A stretch of DNA of 32,184 bases, taken from contig JARGPL010000023.1 in assembly GCA_029210175.1 (NCBI GenBank), positions 1 to 32,184 on the forward strand. Direction: 5' to 3'. The position numbers and the translations under genes are program-made. Under the pieces are notes generated by a model that was given only the letters and a program-made list of their open reading frames with translations, ran no database searches and was not told where the DNA came from. This document shows, in pieces, positions 8,301 through 16,385 of the stretch. The DNA is from Minwuia sp. (GTDB lineage Bacteria > Pseudomonadota > Alphaproteobacteria > Minwuiales > Minwuiaceae). Position 1 is the first letter of the stretch; every line of letters starts with the position of its first letter.

Positions 8301-8843
8301 CATCCGGGCCACAAGGAAAAGTCCTTCGACTGCATTCTGAACGAATTGATGAAACGAAAGCGACTGCTGGCGCGGGCTGCTCTATGGCCTCCGACGGATC
8401 AGGACAGCGATGTGGAAGTCCTGATGTCTGGCCTCAGCGGCTCGAGTCCGCTTGACCTGACCGAGATCGACGGTTTCGACTGGCAGAGGTTCGAACAATG
8501 GGTTCTGGACCAATGCGCGAAGACCGGTGAGTGGGACTGTTTCGAAACCAGGGCTTCCGGAGACGGGGGAGCCGACGTCGTACTGAAACACAGGCAACGC
8601 CCGGATAGCTGGAGCATCATCCAGGTCAAGCACAGTGGTCGGACCGACAGGAAGCTTGGTCGGTCAGCGGTCGAAGACACGTTGCGCGCCCGGGCTTCCT
8701 GGAACAAACCGAACCCGCAACTCGCCGTTGTCACGAACATCCGCGAGTTCGATGAGGAGGCAATGAAGCTTGCCCGTGCCGAGAATGTCCGGCTCGTCAG
8801 CCGTGGCCACCTGAGCCTCTGGCCGCGCCACATCCTGGCGTGA
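5373..8843 (+). CDS. zorD: Zorya type I effector ZorD (SNF2 helicase with Mrr-like nuclease end)
   Basis: ZorD is the SNF2-type translocase/nuclease that degrades invading DNA in type I Zorya. With the ATGA start at 5373, which overlaps the zorC stop and is preceded by GGAAG, it has 1156 residues; an in-frame ATG also exists at 5364. Residues 1 to about 500 form the family-specific N-terminal region. The SNF2 core has Walker A ADDQGLGKT (540-548), Walker B DEIQ (674-677), GLTGTPIENHVADLW, and the motif V-VI stretch GLTLTAATHVIHLSRWWNP with RIYRIGQKR. The last ~115 residues are an Mrr-like restriction fold with GGADVVL and IIQVKHS (Gln1084, Lys1086 of a QxK active site). Walker A and B differ slightly from the common DEMGLGKT/DEAH. 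Confidence 0.93.
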   Translation: MNERVQAVVDVGDSGVTISMPEKSPRGFLRMLLPDRSGPAKIDDWVSENAALCDAVAALRRFGEEEDCVVTIEDQRISADHRAIAKLSQHQATALGLPPLPTYVFEVGTTGSIGKDSFRLVCSWLNGDIPVMVKHQGAILETSDGKFRIPDPIFSALTLAEEFHAQEVDVTEHWSALARFRQLLDPDNAPSPEQNPTGRDIVRMASSLQRMKIYTASSFSLALRDGPDGVNFDPVLFSRDAVETAMEGNGEISETDGLLPEDLLHRFQGEGSTAFVSFDQAKPTYLLGEGQYLLLGPDLEAALRVVREKQKASPREREVFAANPRAALREAIGRASEPETADDLVVEEEADDRLAAVFQETLEFADRAIGIGIWEKPKFDFLPKSSNDWLPEVFPLVIDGKHFFVKPDDVEPLRTQIKTAIEENRETVDHHGDPLPATEAALEQLDQVRARIEIATRPDAEVPKPQPDTDDPTEAGRPLVIKVHENFVSNSWEPSRVDRRDGGDWSMPEQLLSEPLPHQEKGIAALIEAWRSPLPGFLQADDQGLGKTFQTLAFLAWLRNQQTLDRDASPMSGLPILIVAPTSLLRTWEQEARTHLRPGALGELFPVYGNHLKSLRTGAGKELDDGRPRLDLSRLQSSGAGSGERGWWVLTTYETLANYQHSFHAIPFAVVVFDEIQKIKNPATINAQAAKSVQADFRIGLTGTPIENHVADLWAIMDAITPGRLVSMKDFARHYGVVTEDSMKDLHARLFEPQEHNGSSFPPLAIRRMKEGSLEGLMRKDFRIYPVDMPTEQMEAYDSVREKLRDGAKGSALKLLHHIRSVSLHHQSGRGFNGSPDDFISGSARLATLFELLDHIEALGERALVFIEDRDMQYRIAELIRSRFGLAQVRIINGQTTIPRRQAHVEAFQHHLAQDRGFDVMVLGPKAAGVGLTLTAATHVIHLSRWWNPAVEEQCNDRIYRIGQKRDVTIHLPMAVHPGHKEKSFDCILNELMKRKRLLARAALWPPTDQDSDVEVLMSGLSGSSPLDLTEIDGFDWQRFEQWVLDQCAKTGEWDCFETRASGDGGADVVLKHRQRPDSWSIIQVKHSGRTDRKLGRSAVEDTLRARASWNKPNPQLAVVTNIREFDEEAMKLARAENVRLVSRGHLSLWPRHILA

Positions 8844-9002
8844 CGGCGCGTTGCCAACCTGAGCGACCTTCGGCCCTGCATTGGTGGCATGCGTGTCCCA
8901 TCCGCAGGCCCAGCCGTTATTCCGTTGCCATTCCGCCGCCCGCCGCGCCATTCTTGACCCACGCATTACCGCGCGAGCCACAGGTGGGGAGACAATCACA
9001 GG

Positions 9003-10541
9003 ATGCTGACAGGCGCCATTCGCAGCCAGGTTGACCAGATATGGAATGCCTTCTGGTCGGGCGGCGTATCCAACCCGCTCTCGGTCATCGAACAGATCAC
9101 CTATCTGCTGTTCATCAAGCGCCTGGACGACCTGCACACGCTGGAGGAACGCAAGGCGGAGGCGCTGGGCCAGCCGATGGCGCGCCGCATCTTTCCGGAA
9201 GGCACCGACGAGAGGGGCCGCGCGTACGAGGACATGCGCTGGTCGCGTTTTCTGAACTTCGAACCGCGGGACATGATGACCGTGGTCGACGAGCATGTCT
9301 TTCCCTTCCTGCGCGACCTCGGCGAACAGGGCTCCAGCTACGGCACCCACATGCGCGATGCGCGGCTGGGCATCCCGAACCCCAACCTGCTGGCCAAGGT
9401 CGTGCAGATGCTCAACGACATCCCCATGGACGACCGCGATACCAAGGGCGACGTCTACGAGTACATGCTGGGAAAGATCGCCAGCGCCGGGCAGAACGGG
9501 CAGTTCCGCACACCGCGCCACATCATCAGCCTGATGGTCCACCTGATGCGGCCAACGCCGGAGGACGTGATCTGCGACCCGGCGGCAGGCACCTGTGGTT
9601 TTCTCATCGCGGCGGGGGAATACCTGCGCGACAACCACCCGGAGATGCTGCGCGACGACCGGCTGCGCCAGCACTTCCACACCCAGATGTTCCACGGCCA
9701 TGACTTCGACGCCACGATGCTGCGCATCGGCGCGATGAACATGACGCTGCACGGGGTGGAAAACCCCGACATTTCCTATCGCGACAGCCTGGCGGAGGAA
9801 CATGGGGCGGAGGTCGGCAGCTATTCCCTGATCCTCGCCAATCCGCCCTTCGCCGGTTCGCTGGATTACGACACCACCGCGAAGGACCTGCTGAAGATCG
9901 TCAAGACGAAGAAGACCGAGCTGCTGTTCGTCGCCCTGTTCCTGCGGCTGCTGCGCACCGGCGGCCGGGCGGCGGTGATCGTGCCCGACGGCGTGCTGTT
10001 CGGGTCCAGCAAGGCGCACAAGGAGATCCGCCGCATGCTGGTGGAGGACCACAAGCTGGAGGCGATCATCAAGCTGCCCTCCGGCGTCTTCCGCCCCTAT
10101 GCGGGCGTGTCCTGCGCCATCGTCCTGTTCACCAGGACCGGCGTCGGCGGCACCGGGAATGTCTGGTTCCATGACATGCAGGCGGACGGCTTCTCGCTGG
10201 ACGACAAGCGCACACCGCTGCTGGACGCCGATAAGCTCGGCCCGGTGCCTGCGACGGCGCTGAGCCCGGAAGATCATGCGAAGAACAACCTGCCCGATAT
10301 CCTGACCCGGTGGGCGTCACTGGAGGCCGAAGCCGAGCGTCCGCGCACCGCGCAGAGCTTTCTTGTTCCGGCGGCGGATATCATTGCCACTGGCAGCTGG
10401 GACCTGTCGCTGAACCGCTACAAGGAGACCGAGCACGAGGAGATCGACCACCAGCCCCCTGCCGAGATCATCGCCGAACTGCGCGCCATCGAGGCTGAGA
10501 TCACCGAAGGGCTGAACCGGCTTGAGGAAATGCTCGGATGA
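9003..10541 (+). CDS. hsdM: Type I restriction-modification DNA methyltransferase subunit HsdM
   Basis: HsdM is the N6-adenine methyltransferase subunit, which with HsdS protects host DNA and with HsdR forms the restriction complex. This protein has 512 residues, normal for the family. An N-terminal HsdM_N domain (QVDQIWNAFWSGGVSNPLSV, then ITYLLFIKRLDDL) is followed by the catalytic domain with SAM motif I DPAAGTCGFL (from Asp192) and catalytic motif IV NPPF (280-283). FRTPRHIISLMVHLM is the usual block before motif I. ATG 9003 follows a GGGGAG ribosome-binding stretch. It starts the hsd locus 159 bp after zorD and overlaps hsdS by ATGA. Confidence 0.97.
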   Translation: MLTGAIRSQVDQIWNAFWSGGVSNPLSVIEQITYLLFIKRLDDLHTLEERKAEALGQPMARRIFPEGTDERGRAYEDMRWSRFLNFEPRDMMTVVDEHVFPFLRDLGEQGSSYGTHMRDARLGIPNPNLLAKVVQMLNDIPMDDRDTKGDVYEYMLGKIASAGQNGQFRTPRHIISLMVHLMRPTPEDVICDPAAGTCGFLIAAGEYLRDNHPEMLRDDRLRQHFHTQMFHGHDFDATMLRIGAMNMTLHGVENPDISYRDSLAEEHGAEVGSYSLILANPPFAGSLDYDTTAKDLLKIVKTKKTELLFVALFLRLLRTGGRAAVIVPDGVLFGSSKAHKEIRRMLVEDHKLEAIIKLPSGVFRPYAGVSCAIVLFTRTGVGGTGNVWFHDMQADGFSLDDKRTPLLDADKLGPVPATALSPEDHAKNNLPDILTRWASLEAEAERPRTAQSFLVPAADIIATGSWDLSLNRYKETEHEEIDHQPPAEIIAELRAIEAEITEGLNRLEEMLG

Positions 10542-11701
10542 TCACACGCGAAAGCGTTAGGGGCATCTACCCTGTCGAACCTCTAGGCGAAGTCGTCCAG
10601 TTCTTGGATCACAAGCGCCGCCCCGTGAAGCAGTCTGAGCGGGTCGAAGGGTTGTATCCGTATTTTGGAGCCAACGGTCAACAAGGCACCATCGACGACT
10701 ACATTTTTGATGAACCGCTGGTGCTCGTTGCGGAAGACGGGGGACATTTCGACGCCCCCGAACGAGGTATCGCGTATCAAATCGAAGGTAAGACGTGGGT
10801 TAATAATCATGCACACGTTCTTCGACCAAATTCGAAAATCGACATACGATTCCTGACACGAGTTCTCGAGAATTATGATGTCCGCCCGTTCATTTCTGGA
10901 ACCACTCGGGCAAAACTAACAAAGGGGCAGGCTTCAAGAATTGAAATCCCCCTCCCGCCGCTGGAGGAGCAGAGGCGGATTGCGGCGATCCTGGATCAGG
11001 CGGACGCGCTGCGCCGCCTCCGCCGCCGCGCCCTCGACCGCCTCAACACCCTCGGCCAGGCGATCTTCCATGAGATGTTTGGAGCATTTCATGATGGATT
11101 TGAAGGATGGCCAACGCAGACGCTAGCTGATGTCATTGTCGACGCTAAGATTGGTGCTGTGCGTGGCTCAAAGGATATGTCTGACGAAGCACCCGTTCCC
11201 TACTTGCGCATGAATTCGATCGGCATAGACGGCAGCCTCCGCTTAAGTGGATTAAAACGCGTTGAGGCAAGCGATACAGAATTAGAAATTTACTCATTAA
11301 GAAAGGGTGATTTTCTATTTAATACTCGAAATTCCCGCGAACTAGTAGGTAAGACCGCCGTCGTTCATCAAGATTTTGACGGAATTTACAATAACAATAT
11401 TTTGCGCTGCCGCTTCAGCAAAATGCGAGTTAATGCTGATTTTATAGATTCATTCTTGAGGACTCGCAAGGGCAGATCATCTTTGGACAATGTCAAATCT
11501 GGAACAACAAGTGTGTTCGCCATTTATCAGAAATCACTGATGACGCTTCTTATACCTTGCCCTCCGATGAAGAAGCAGCAAGAATTCTCCAAGCAACTTG
11601 AACGCCTGAAAGCCGAAGAGGAAGCAACCCGCATCTCTAATGAAAAAGCTCAATGCTTGTTCGCCTCCCTCCAACACCGCGCCTTCAGGGGCAGTCTCTA
11701 A
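10538..11701 (+). CDS. hsdS: Type I restriction-modification specificity subunit HsdS
   Basis: HsdS sets the DNA target of the type I complex. Its 387 residues show two target-recognition domains: about 8-135 (with LYPYFGANGQQGTIDDYIF and VLVAEDGGHF) and about 190-340 (with YLRMNSIG and LRKGDFLFNTRNS). They are separated by the conserved helical spacer at about 137-183 (LPPLEEQRRIAAILDQADAL) and followed by a C-terminal helix pair. The GC content is mosaic: the spacer DNA (10945-11085) is very GC-rich, while both recognition halves, especially 11240-11560, are visibly AT-rich. This is the signature of swapped recognition domains. The start overlaps the hsdM stop as ATGA, so the two are probably coupled. 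Confidence 0.95.
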   Translation: MITRESVRGIYPVEPLGEVVQFLDHKRRPVKQSERVEGLYPYFGANGQQGTIDDYIFDEPLVLVAEDGGHFDAPERGIAYQIEGKTWVNNHAHVLRPNSKIDIRFLTRVLENYDVRPFISGTTRAKLTKGQASRIEIPLPPLEEQRRIAAILDQADALRRLRRRALDRLNTLGQAIFHEMFGAFHDGFEGWPTQTLADVIVDAKIGAVRGSKDMSDEAPVPYLRMNSIGIDGSLRLSGLKRVEASDTELEIYSLRKGDFLFNTRNSRELVGKTAVVHQDFDGIYNNNILRCRFSKMRVNADFIDSFLRTRKGRSSLDNVKSGTTSVFAIYQKSLMTLLIPCPPMKKQQEFSKQLERLKAEEEATRISNEKAQCLFASLQHRAFRGSL

Positions 11702-11703
11702 AA

Positions 11704-12561
11704 ATGCGCGGGGAACTCATAAGCGTCTTGTCCGAAATGTGGTGTCAGTTCTGGAAGAAGCTTGCTTATCACAAGGACGCCTCGAGCGATACCTTTTGCG
11801 ATCTTTACCGTGAGCTGAACACGCCTCGGGTGGTTCCGCTCGATCCTGCCACCGAACTCGCCGACATCGTCGATGACCGGGAACAGGCCCGCGTCGGCTT
11901 TCGCGACACGGAGGCTGCGGCCCTAAAGGATGAAGTCGTGGTTCTCGAATTCCTGGAACGCGCGCGCACGGTGATCGAGGATTTCGGCAGCAAGGCCCTG
12001 ACGAATCAATACTTCAATCTGGTGCGCGATCTTCTCGACAGATACAGCCTGCGTTACGTTCGGCGCCGTCCTTTCAGCCTGCACCTGACCTTGCGGGGGT
12101 TATTCGCACGCCTTGTGCGCGACTTGCGGCAGATCACATCACAGGACTCCGCGCTCGCCGCGCCGACGCATGATTTCAAGGGGTGTGTTCGAGACCTGAA
12201 GGACGATCAGTCCGCAAGAAAGATCAAGCAGTGCTTCGCCTCCCGGTTCAATCTACCGGAGGCGCTTCGCAAACAGCATCCCGACTTCGTGGCATACAAT
12301 TCAACAGCCAAACGCGCGACGAACACGTTTGAGGCAATGTGCGACAAGACAATTACATGCCCAAACGAAGCCATCAAGGATTCTGCCAAGGGAATCCATC
12401 GCCTCGCCGGTGACCAACCCGGCATCCGGCACAGCGGCAACCAAGCAGGCAAGCTCCGTAGAATTGACATGCGGGACCTGATTTCCGTGACGATCTTGCT
12501 GGCAGGTTTCTCGCCATACTTCAGTCAGGCCTTCAGCGCTGACGCAATTGGTTCAGGTTGA
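11704..12561 (+). CDS. Unrecognised protein inside the type I RM locus; possible Abi-like C-terminus
   Basis: The product has 285 residues and I do not recognise its family. The ATG at 11704 lies 2 bp after the hsdS stop, with CAGGGGC as ribosome site; an upstream ATG at 11653 would overlap hsdS and lacks such support. The N-terminal part is helical and charged, with no membrane segment or signal peptide. Near the C-terminus, IHRLAGDQPGIRHSGNQ followed by a hydrophobic helix (ISVTILLAGFSPYFSQAF) faintly resembles the Arg/His-Gly plus helix layout of abortive-infection C-terminal domains. That resemblance is weak inference. Tight coupling to hsdS argues for a role in the same defence locus. 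The codon bias looks genuine for this genome. Confidence 0.7.
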   Translation: MRGELISVLSEMWCQFWKKLAYHKDASSDTFCDLYRELNTPRVVPLDPATELADIVDDREQARVGFRDTEAAALKDEVVVLEFLERARTVIEDFGSKALTNQYFNLVRDLLDRYSLRYVRRRPFSLHLTLRGLFARLVRDLRQITSQDSALAAPTHDFKGCVRDLKDDQSARKIKQCFASRFNLPEALRKQHPDFVAYNSTAKRATNTFEAMCDKTITCPNEAIKDSAKGIHRLAGDQPGIRHSGNQAGKLRRIDMRDLISVTILLAGFSPYFSQAFSADAIGSG

Positions 12562-12604
12562 AGCGATGCAGCGCCAGTTCTCAGCCGTCAATTGAGGCCC
12601 CAAC

Positions 12605-13159
12605 ATGATCAAGCAGAATCGATGGACCAGGGGAAATCGCGATTTCCGGTTGCCGACGATGCCCGATGAGCAGCCACGCCATGGATGCGGGTTTTCCAGG
12701 ACAACCTTTGATCCGGACGTCGGCGAAGAGGCATACGTGCTTTTCTGCGAAGACCCTCCACATGCCAGGGCGCTTGCCCAAATCCGACCGATGACCTTGA
12801 TCGCCCACAAGGGCATCGCAGCCACACCCCACGGGTTGGTGGCCTACATCGTCTGGCAGATTGCGGCGGGTTCCAGCCAAGAGTCCTTCGTCGAGACATT
12901 CCTGAATCCGTTCAAGATAGACACACTGCAACTAGTGTCGGACGCAGCCAATCAAACGCATCTGAAATTTCTGACAATTGATCGATCCGATCAATCCGTG
13001 GTTTCGATGACCGATTTTGAGAACATATTCGAGCTTGACCATTTTCTGTTCCAAATGATCATGCATATCGGGTACGCGAAGCCCACAGAATTTGCAGAAG
13101 CGACTTCGTTCATCATGAATACTGTGGAAATCGAGAAACTTGTCGAGGATGCTATCTGA
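12605..13159 (+). CDS. Small unrecognised protein inside the type I RM locus
   Basis: The product has 184 residues and no family I recognise. It starts at ATG 12605 after a GAGG ribosome site and ends at TGA 13157-13159. It appears soluble, without membrane helices or signal peptide. The middle has mixed alpha/beta character and the C-terminal third is acidic (SMTDFENIFELDHFLFQMIM). No nuclease, helicase or HTH motif is visible. It lies 43 bp after the preceding unknown gene and 195 bp before the GIY-YIG gene, all in one orientation, so co-transcription with hsdMS is likely. Function unknown; it could be a regulator, inhibitor or small subunit of the neighbouring system. Confidence 0.6.
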   Translation: MIKQNRWTRGNRDFRLPTMPDEQPRHGCGFSRTTFDPDVGEEAYVLFCEDPPHARALAQIRPMTLIAHKGIAATPHGLVAYIVWQIAAGSSQESFVETFLNPFKIDTLQLVSDAANQTHLKFLTIDRSDQSVVSMTDFENIFELDHFLFQMIMHIGYAKPTEFAEATSFIMNTVEIEKLVEDAI

Positions 13160-13354
13160 TGATGAACCGATCTGCCTTCCGTTCGATCAATTTTCCTGAC
13201 CTTGCCGGCCTCTGATGCGTGTCGTGACTTGATGCAGCCGACACATGGCCCAACGGCTCCGAACCAGACCGCACCGGCCCCTGCAGGGCTGGGGCAGACA
13301 CATACCGACAACCGGTCGCGTTCAGGCGGCCGCAACCAGGAGAACTGAACCGAT

Positions 13355-14224
13355 ATGCAGGTATTCTTCACCTACATCTATTCCCGTGACGATACCTACA
13401 CCTATGGCGATCAGGAAAATCAGGGCTGGCCGCTAACATTCGGGGCAGAGACCGCACGGTCCATGGCGCGCAAGATGATCACGACAGGCGACCTCGTCTT
13501 CGGGATTGTCAGCAGCACCCCCGGTCATGACGCTGTCGTCCCGGAGAAATTCAAGGGCCGAGTTGTATCCGCCTGGCAGATCACGCGGCAGAACGTCCTG
13601 CTGACCGACTATGACCTCGAACTCAGCGACTTCGACCTGCAATGGCCTGTCGCACTGCAGCCGATCCGAGCGTGGGAGATCGCGGCGCCGCCCCGGTTTC
13701 GTGAGCAGGACGGTTACGACAGTACGACACACACGCCCCGGTCCATAAGTTCTGTCGAGACAGTGAACGAGACACTGGCCCGAAGCCTGATTGCCACCCT
13801 GCGGGACCAGGGGAACGAAGTGCGGCTGCCACGCTTCAGGTATCCGGCGATGGAACAGCGAAACGCGCAACTGCGCCAACGTCATCCCTTCAGGATCGAG
13901 GGCCATGTGGTCGCGCCTGTCGATGCGGAAAAGCCGAACCACGTCTACATTGCGACACTGGGCAAGGGATCGCGCACGCTGAAGATCGGACACTCAAGCG
14001 ATCCCGCCGAGCGGGTAGCGAGTCTCAACAAGTACCGCCTGAGTTCCGAGCCGCAATGGATCCTCCATACGGCCCAGCCGATGGGCACTGTACAGCAGGC
14101 AATCAAGGCGGAAGCCACGCTGGGCGAGTTGTTCGCGAAATACCGGACAGAGCAGAACAACAATGAGGTCTTCGTCGGGCTTGGTGCCATCGATGTCCTG
14201 ACACGATTGGCCACGATGCGATGA
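13355..14224 (+). CDS. GIY-YIG/T5orf172-type nuclease-like protein with a possible PUA-like N-terminal domain
   Basis: The product has 289 residues. The C-terminal domain (about 195-275) fits the T5orf172/GIY-YIG pattern: VYIAT (197-201), then LKIGHSSDPAERVASLNKY with Lys210, Gly212 and a following Arg, and ending with an acidic NNNEVF (Glu271) where the metal-binding Glu is expected. The N-terminal half (FFTYIYSRDDTY, then TGDLVFGIVSSTP and FKGRVVSAWQI) has the strand-rich look of a PUA/ASCH/EVE-type fold. Such folds often read modified bases; that part is inference. The ATG follows an AGGAG site at about 13 bp. It lies 61 bp upstream of the GmrSD-like gene, suggesting a joint role against modified phage DNA. 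Confidence 0.7.
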   Translation: MQVFFTYIYSRDDTYTYGDQENQGWPLTFGAETARSMARKMITTGDLVFGIVSSTPGHDAVVPEKFKGRVVSAWQITRQNVLLTDYDLELSDFDLQWPVALQPIRAWEIAAPPRFREQDGYDSTTHTPRSISSVETVNETLARSLIATLRDQGNEVRLPRFRYPAMEQRNAQLRQRHPFRIEGHVVAPVDAEKPNHVYIATLGKGSRTLKIGHSSDPAERVASLNKYRLSSEPQWILHTAQPMGTVQQAIKAEATLGELFAKYRTEQNNNEVFVGLGAIDVLTRLATMR

Positions 14225-14285
14225 AACAGGATTGCCGCTCCGCCCGAATGGCCTGCATCTGCCCCTCCAGCAAGGGACCTCACCC

Positions 14286-16385
14286 ATGAAAGCCACCGAA
14301 GCGCAGTTCCTGGCGTTCCTGAGGAAATCGTCCCAGTTCGTCATCCCGATCTACCAGCGAACCTATTCCTGGACGGCCCGGGAGTGCCGGCAGCTCTGGG
14401 ACGACGTGGTGCGGGCGGGGGGCGATGACGGCATCGATGTGCATTTCGTCGGCTCGATCGTCTACATTGAGGACGGGCTGTCGCAGGTGTCGCTGCAGGC
14501 ACCGCTGCTGGTCATCGACGGTCAGCAGCGGCTGACCACGGTGACGCTGCTGCTGGCGGCCCTGGCGGAGGCGCTGGGGGATGAGGAAGTCATCGACGGG
14601 TTCAACGCGCGAAAGGTCCGCAACTACTACCTGCTCAATCCGGAGGAATCGGGTGAACGCCAGTTCAAGCTGCTGCTGTCCCAGGGCGATAGGGCGACCC
14701 TGACATCCATCGTCGCCGGGCAGGACCTGCAGGGTGAACGATCGATCACGGTGTCGGAGAACTTCGCCCTGTTTCGGGAATTGATCGCCGGGCGCAAGGG
14801 CGATCTGGCCGTTGTCTGCCGCGGCCTCGCCAAGCTGGTTGTCGTGGACATCGCGCTGAACCGCGACCATGACAATCCGCAACTGATCTTCGAGAGCATG
14901 AACTCCACGGGGCGGGAACTCAGCCAGGCCGACCTGATCCGCAACTTCATCCTGATGGGGCTGGAACCGGAACTGCAGACCCGGCTGTATCGGGACTATT
15001 GGCGCCCGATGGAGGTGGCTTTCGGGCAGCAGGCCTATACCACGCATTTCGATGCCTTCATGCGTCACTACCTCACTGTCCAGACGGGCAATATCCCGAA
15101 ACTGTCCGACGTCTATGATGGGTTCAAGACCCACGCCCGGACGTTCGGTTCGTCGGCGGCGGATATCGAGCGGCTGGTGCGGGATGTGCGGGACTTTGCG
15201 CGGTACTTCTGTGCCATGGCCCTTGGCGCAGAACAGGAACCCGACCTGAAACGTGCGTTCCAGGATCTCGTCGAGTTGAAGGTGGATGTCGCCTATCCGT
15301 TCCTGCTCGACCTCTACCGCGACTACGCTGCTGGTCAGCTCGACAAGACCGGGTTCCTGGCGGCAATCCGCCTTGTGGAGGCCTATGTTTTCCGCCGGGC
15401 AATCAGTGCGATCCCGACCAATTCGATGAACAAGACCTTCGCCACCTTCGCCCGGTCGGTTGTGAAGGAGCGGTATCTGGAAAGCATAAAGGCGCATTTC
15501 CTCGGCCTGCCATCCTATCGCCGGTTTCCACGCGACGACGAGTTCCGGCGCGATATCCAGACCCGCGACCTCTACAATTTCCGCAGCCGGAGCTACTGGT
15601 TGCGGCGGTTCGAGAACTTCGGGCGCAAGGAACGTGTCCCGGTTGATGAATATACCATCGAACACATCATGCCGCAGACCCTCGACCTTTCGCAGGCCTG
15701 GCGCGATGCACTGGGGCCGGACTGGGAGCAGGTGCAGAAGAACTGGCTGCACACGCTCGGCAACCTGACCCTGACAGGCTACAACTCCGAATATGGTGCC
15801 CGGCCATTCCCGGAAAAGCGTGACATGTCCGGCGGCTTCGGTATCAGCCCGCTGAAGCTGAATGCCGGGCTGGGCCAGCTCGAAACCTGGAACGAAGGTA
15901 GCATCCGATCACGGGCGGCGACGCTGGCAGGCGCAGCGGTCGATGTCTGGGCGGCACCTTCGCTTCCCGAAGATGTCCTTGCTGCGTACAGCGTGAAGAA
16001 ACCTGCTGCCAGCAGCTACACGCTCGACCATTACCCACAGCTTGCCCAGCCGGGCCTCGCTGAATTGTTTGCTGCCTTCCGCAAGGAAGTACTGGCACTG
16101 GACCCCTGCGTGACGGAGGAATGCCTGAAGCTCTACATCGCCTACAAGGCCGAAACCAATTTCGTCGATGTCGTGCCGCAGGCCAGCCGATTGCGCCTGT
16201 CACTCAACATGCGCTTTGCCGACATCGACGACCCGAAGGGGCTGTGCAAGGACATTTCCGGGTTGGGTCGCTGGGGCAACGGCGATGCGGAGATCGGCCT
16301 CAGCAGCCTGGATGAACTGCCTTATGTGCTGGGCTTGGTGCGCCAGTCGCTGGAGCAGCAACTCGGGAGCGGAGATGCGGCATGA
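14286..16385 (+). CDS. GmrSD-like DUF262/DUF1524 protein with a DUF5655-like C-terminus
   Basis: This looks like a single-chain relative of GmrSD/BrxU type IV enzymes, which cut DNA carrying modified (glucosylated or hydroxymethylated) cytosines using nucleotide energy. With ATG 14286 it has 699 residues. The N-terminal DUF262 domain shows IPIYQRTYSW and the nucleotide-site motif VIDGQQRLTT (76-85). The DUF1524 HNH-type nuclease domain has EHIMPQ (His460) and LHTLGNLTLTGYNSEYG (Asn493). Residues beyond about 580 resemble DUF5655 (LKLYIAYK, then a LRLSLNM strand). The stop overlaps the hsdR start as ATGA, so it is translationally coupled to the restriction subunit. An earlier in-frame start at 14232 has no ribosome site. 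Confidence 0.9.
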   Translation: MKATEAQFLAFLRKSSQFVIPIYQRTYSWTARECRQLWDDVVRAGGDDGIDVHFVGSIVYIEDGLSQVSLQAPLLVIDGQQRLTTVTLLLAALAEALGDEEVIDGFNARKVRNYYLLNPEESGERQFKLLLSQGDRATLTSIVAGQDLQGERSITVSENFALFRELIAGRKGDLAVVCRGLAKLVVVDIALNRDHDNPQLIFESMNSTGRELSQADLIRNFILMGLEPELQTRLYRDYWRPMEVAFGQQAYTTHFDAFMRHYLTVQTGNIPKLSDVYDGFKTHARTFGSSAADIERLVRDVRDFARYFCAMALGAEQEPDLKRAFQDLVELKVDVAYPFLLDLYRDYAAGQLDKTGFLAAIRLVEAYVFRRAISAIPTNSMNKTFATFARSVVKERYLESIKAHFLGLPSYRRFPRDDEFRRDIQTRDLYNFRSRSYWLRRFENFGRKERVPVDEYTIEHIMPQTLDLSQAWRDALGPDWEQVQKNWLHTLGNLTLTGYNSEYGARPFPEKRDMSGGFGISPLKLNAGLGQLETWNEGSIRSRAATLAGAAVDVWAAPSLPEDVLAAYSVKKPAASSYTLDHYPQLAQPGLAELFAAFRKEVLALDPCVTEECLKLYIAYKAETNFVDVVPQASRLRLSLNMRFADIDDPKGLCKDISGLGRWGNGDAEIGLSSLDELPYVLGLVRQSLEQQLGSGDAA

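Noticed and set aside
8664-10277. 537-codon minus-strand open frame
   Set aside because: It lies antisense to hsdM and the zorD end, has no recognisable motif or ribosome site, and is explained by GC-rich codon structure of the sense genes.
14280-15752. 490-codon minus-strand open frame
   Set aside because: Antisense to the DUF262/DUF1524 gene, whose domains are clear; the antisense product is Gln/Arg/His-rich with no family features.
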